64,000 bases of DNA from Williamsia limnetica. Its GTDB lineage: Bacteria > Actinomycetota > Actinomycetes > Mycobacteriales > Mycobacteriaceae. The notes under the pieces were generated by a model. It did not search any database. It was given only the letters and a program-made list of their open reading frames with translations, and was not told the origin of the DNA. The position numbers were made by a program, and so were the translations under genes. The stretch is taken from the NCBI RefSeq assembly GCF_003217475.1, contig NZ_QJSP01000002.1:432925-496924 (forward strand), in the 5' to 3' direction. Of this stretch, positions 62,037-64,000 are shown piece by piece. Position 1 is the first letter of the stretch. Every line of letters starts with the position of its first letter.

Positions 62037-63455
62037 ATGGCTGCTGCGAGCGCGTCGAAGTCGAGAGAAGAAATAGCGGGACTCGATGATGAACAATCGG
62101 GGGACGAGTACGACGTACTCGTGATCGGCGGGGGGCCGGCGGGTGAGGTCGCCGCGCAATACGCCATCGCGGGATCGGATCGGACCGCCGCGATCATCGA
62201 ACACGAACTGCTCGGCGGGGAGTGCTCCTACTGGGCGTGCATGCCCAGCAAGGCGCTGCTTCGGCCCGTCGAGGTCCACGCCGCTGCCCGCAACCTCGAC
62301 GGCATCAAGGTCAGCAAAAAGATGCTCCCCGAAGAACTGTTGCGACGCCGCGACGCCTGGGTGAAGCAGTACGAGGACGGCGGCCAGGTGGGTTGGGCCA
62401 ACGGGATCGGCATCGACGTCATCCGCGGCCACGGGGTCATCACCGGCGAGAAGACCGTTGCGGTCGACAACGGCGGTGCGGGTCGCACCATCCGCGCCCG
62501 GCAGGCGGTCATCGTCGCGACCGGCAGCACTCCGGTGATCCCGGAGGTGTTCGCAGGCACCCAGCCGTGGTCGTCGCGCGACGCCACCGGGGTACGCGAG
62601 ATACCGGCATCGCTCATCGTGGTCGGCGGCGGTGTGGTGGCCTGCGAGGCCGCGGCCTGGATGTCCGCTCTGGGGAGCTCGGTAACGCTGCTCTCGAGGG
62701 GGACACTTCTCGGCAAATCCGAACCCTTCGCCGGAAAACTGGTGGCGAAGGCACTGACCGACAACGGGATCGACGTCCGCCAGAAGGTCGATGTGACCGA
62801 GGTGCGGCGGCCGGTCGCCGATGACACCGGCATCGGTCGCATCCACGGCGATCAGGTGACCGTGATCGCCGGTGGCGAAGAATTCACCGCCGACGAGGTC
62901 TTGGTCGCGACTGGCCGGCGGCCGGCCCGCGATGGCATCGGGCTCGATACCGTCGCCGAGGATGCACCCTGGTTGTACGCCGTCGGCGACGCGTCCGGCG
63001 GACCCGCACTGACCCACTGGGGCAAGTACCAGGCCCGCAACGTCGGGCACCTGATCGCCGCCCGCGCCGCCGGCAAAGCGGAACCCGTTGTCCCTGAGAA
63101 TGTCCCGGTTCCCCAGGTTGTCTTCACCGATCCGCAGGTCGCCAGTGTCGGGCTGACGAAGAAGGAAGCCGCGGACAAGGGTCTCGACACCTCGATCGCC
63201 GACGTGGAATTGACCGGAGTCGCCGGATTCGGATTGCTTCGCGACGACGCCCAGGGCAGGGCCCGGCTGGTGATCGACAACGCCACCGACACCATCGTCG
63301 GTGCGACGTTCGTGGGTCCAGAGGTCGACGAGCTGGTGCACGCGGCGACCATCGCGATCGTCGGCAAGGTGCCCACCAGCATCCTGCGGCATGCGGTGCC
63401 CTCGTATCCGACCGTCAGCGAGGTCTGGCTTCAGCTGCTGGAGTCGCTCGACTGA
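62037..63455 (+). CDS. FAD/NAD pyridine nucleotide-disulfide oxidoreductase
   Basis: A 472-residue class I disulfide oxidoreductase from ATG 62037; GTG 62034 is next to it. The FAD motif VLVIGGGPAGEVAAQYA is at the N-terminus. The redox pair is Cys63 and Cys68 in GGECSYWACMPSKAL, the NAD motif is LIVVGGGVVACEAAAW, and AVGDASGGPALTHWG is conserved. The C-terminal active-site segment reads HAVPSYPTVSE: the usual catalytic His of HPTxSE is Tyr457, while His452 stands further upstream. It is therefore not a standard lipoamide dehydrogenase; MerA-like or quinone reductase roles are possible. Confidence 0.9.
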   Translation: MAAASASKSREEIAGLDDEQSGDEYDVLVIGGGPAGEVAAQYAIAGSDRTAAIIEHELLGGECSYWACMPSKALLRPVEVHAAARNLDGIKVSKKMLPEELLRRRDAWVKQYEDGGQVGWANGIGIDVIRGHGVITGEKTVAVDNGGAGRTIRARQAVIVATGSTPVIPEVFAGTQPWSSRDATGVREIPASLIVVGGGVVACEAAAWMSALGSSVTLLSRGTLLGKSEPFAGKLVAKALTDNGIDVRQKVDVTEVRRPVADDTGIGRIHGDQVTVIAGGEEFTADEVLVATGRRPARDGIGLDTVAEDAPWLYAVGDASGGPALTHWGKYQARNVGHLIAARAAGKAEPVVPENVPVPQVVFTDPQVASVGLTKKEAADKGLDTSIADVELTGVAGFGLLRDDAQGRARLVIDNATDTIVGATFVGPEVDELVHAATIAIVGKVPTSILRHAVPSYPTVSEVWLQLLESLD

Positions 63456-63485
63456 GCGTCGGCACGCACCATAAACTTTCGCGCC

Positions 63486-63517
63486 GCAAACCCACCCGGT
63501 ACAGGCAAACCCACCCG
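63486..63517 (+). repeat. 13-nt direct repeat at the IS edge
   Basis: GCAAACCCACCCG at 63486-63498 recurs exactly at 63505-63517, separated by 6 nt. It precedes the presumed end of the insertion sequence. Confidence 0.7.
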
Positions 63518-63589
63518 TTGCAGAGGCTGTTGCCTAATCCCCGCGGGCGTGTTTGATCGTGGGGGGGTCGTGGCCCGATTGGGGATTGG

Positions 63590-63609
63590 CCCGGGGCCTT
63601 GGCCCCGGG
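63590..63609 (-). terminator. Hairpin behind the transposase gene
   Basis: CCCGGGGCC pairs with GGCCCCGGG around TT, immediately after the transposase stop codon on the minus strand. Confidence 0.5.
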
Positions 63610-63610
63610 G

Positions 63611-64000
63611 TCAGATGGTGGCGAGGTTGTTGACTTTCACGTAGCGCAGGAAGTTGGTGGCTGCGGCGGCGAGGATGAGTTCAGATTGTGCGGCTGCGAG
63701 GCCGCGTCGGGCGAATCGTCGTAGGGTTCGCCGGTCTTTGAGGTGGGCGTTGACGGGTTCGATGATCCCGGCGCGTTGGCGGTAGCGGGCGGTTCCTTCG
63801 TCGGTGCCGATGCGTTCTTGCATCTCTTCGATGGCGGTCCGGTCGTATTTCCCGGGCTGTGTGACTGCCGTTTTCTTCGATGCTGCAACATCTTTGGCTT
63901 TACCAGGCGCGATGAGTCGGGTGGGTCCGGCGGCGGCGAGGTTCTCTCGTGAGAAGTAGCCGGCGTCGGCAAGGACGGTCCCGATGACCCGATCATGACC
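63611..64000 (-). CDS. IS1182-like transposase, C-terminal fragment (continues off the window)
   Basis: The frame is open from 64000 to the stop at 63611, giving about 129 C-terminal residues. It shows VLADAGYFSRENLAAAG (the second catalytic Asp region of DDE transposases of this group), then RYRQRAGIIEPVNAHLKDRR with the likely catalytic Glu, and the end FLRYVKVNNLATI. The N-terminal part lies to the right. Whether the whole element is intact cannot be judged. Confidence 0.82.
   Translation of the reverse strand, partial: GHDRVIGTVLADAGYFSRENLAAAGPTRLIAPGKAKDVAASKKTAVTQPGKYDRTAIEEMQERIGTDEGTARYRQRAGIIEPVNAHLKDRRTLRRFARRGLAAAQSELILAAAATNFLRYVKVNNLATI

Larger units (their letters stand above)
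63526..64000 (-). mobile_element. IS1182-like insertion sequence, left part
   Basis: Contains the transposase C-terminus and about 85 nt of noncoding end. The exact boundary and terminal inverted repeat cannot be fixed because the other end lies beyond the window; the stretch GGCTGTTGCCTAATCCCC near 63525-63542 is the best candidate end. Confidence 0.5.

Noticed and set aside
63637..63996. 119-codon frame overlapping the transposase
   Set aside because: It is an alternative frame of the IS; the DDE-type pattern is in the frame ending at 63611.

Overview
The window is chromosomal DNA of a high-GC, mycolic-acid-containing actinobacterium, most likely Gordonia or a close relative in the Mycobacteriales. 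This is inferred from the conserved order rpmG, HadAB dehydratase, tRNA-Trp, secE, nusG, rplK, rplA, rplJ, rplL, mkl, rpoB, rpoC; from a complete mce/yrbE operon; from GTG/TTG starts; and from the mycobacterial-type RpoB sequence. No ribosomal RNA or CRISPR array is visible.

Layout. (1) 1-5.5 kb: the start of a YajQ-family gene, tRNA-Tyr/Thr/Met/Trp, rpmG, a fused HadA/HadB dehydratase for mycolate synthesis, then secE-nusG-rplK-rplA. (2) 5.6-12 kb: an accessory block with an LLM flavin oxidoreductase, flavin reductase, RibD-type reductase plus TetR regulator, a DUF2786/HELAH metallopeptidase pair and a CocE-type hydrolase. (3) 12-33.6 kb: rplJ-rplL, then the MceG/Mkl ATPase, two YrbE permeases, MceA-F and two Mce-associated membrane proteins, all lying between rplL and rpoB-rpoC. 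(4) 33.6-38.9 kb: a winged-helix/nuclease-like gene bracketed by two copies of a 64-nt palindrome, a VOC protein, an FAD oxidoreductase, and an amidohydrolase overlapped by an NTF2-like gene. (5) 38.9-47.8 kb: an organosulfur-type locus on the minus strand (substrate-binding lipoprotein, ATPase, permease, DszA/NtaA-like monooxygenase, MFS, SDR) next to an IclR regulator and two TauD-type dioxygenases, one of them a deletion pseudogene. A shared palindrome upstream of both transcription units suggests IclR control of the locus. (6) 47.8-63.5 kb: DinB-type polymerase, secreted lipase, glutamine amidotransferase, DUF222/HNH protein, SixA-type phosphatase, lipoprotein PBP, LysR plus beta-lactamase-like pair, phosphoketolase, tandem DMT-like membrane proteins and a disulfide oxidoreductase. 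(7) The right edge enters an IS1182-like transposase.

The least explained features are several 64-75 nt nested palindromes, each just downstream of a minus-strand stop codon; the palindrome pair around the nuclease-like gene; the two operator-like palindromes ahead of the mce operon; the putative IclR operators; and enzymes with substituted key residues (the SDR without YxxxK, DinB with Gln at the steric gate, the beta-lactamase-like protein without a signal peptide, the disulfide oxidoreductase with Tyr for His).
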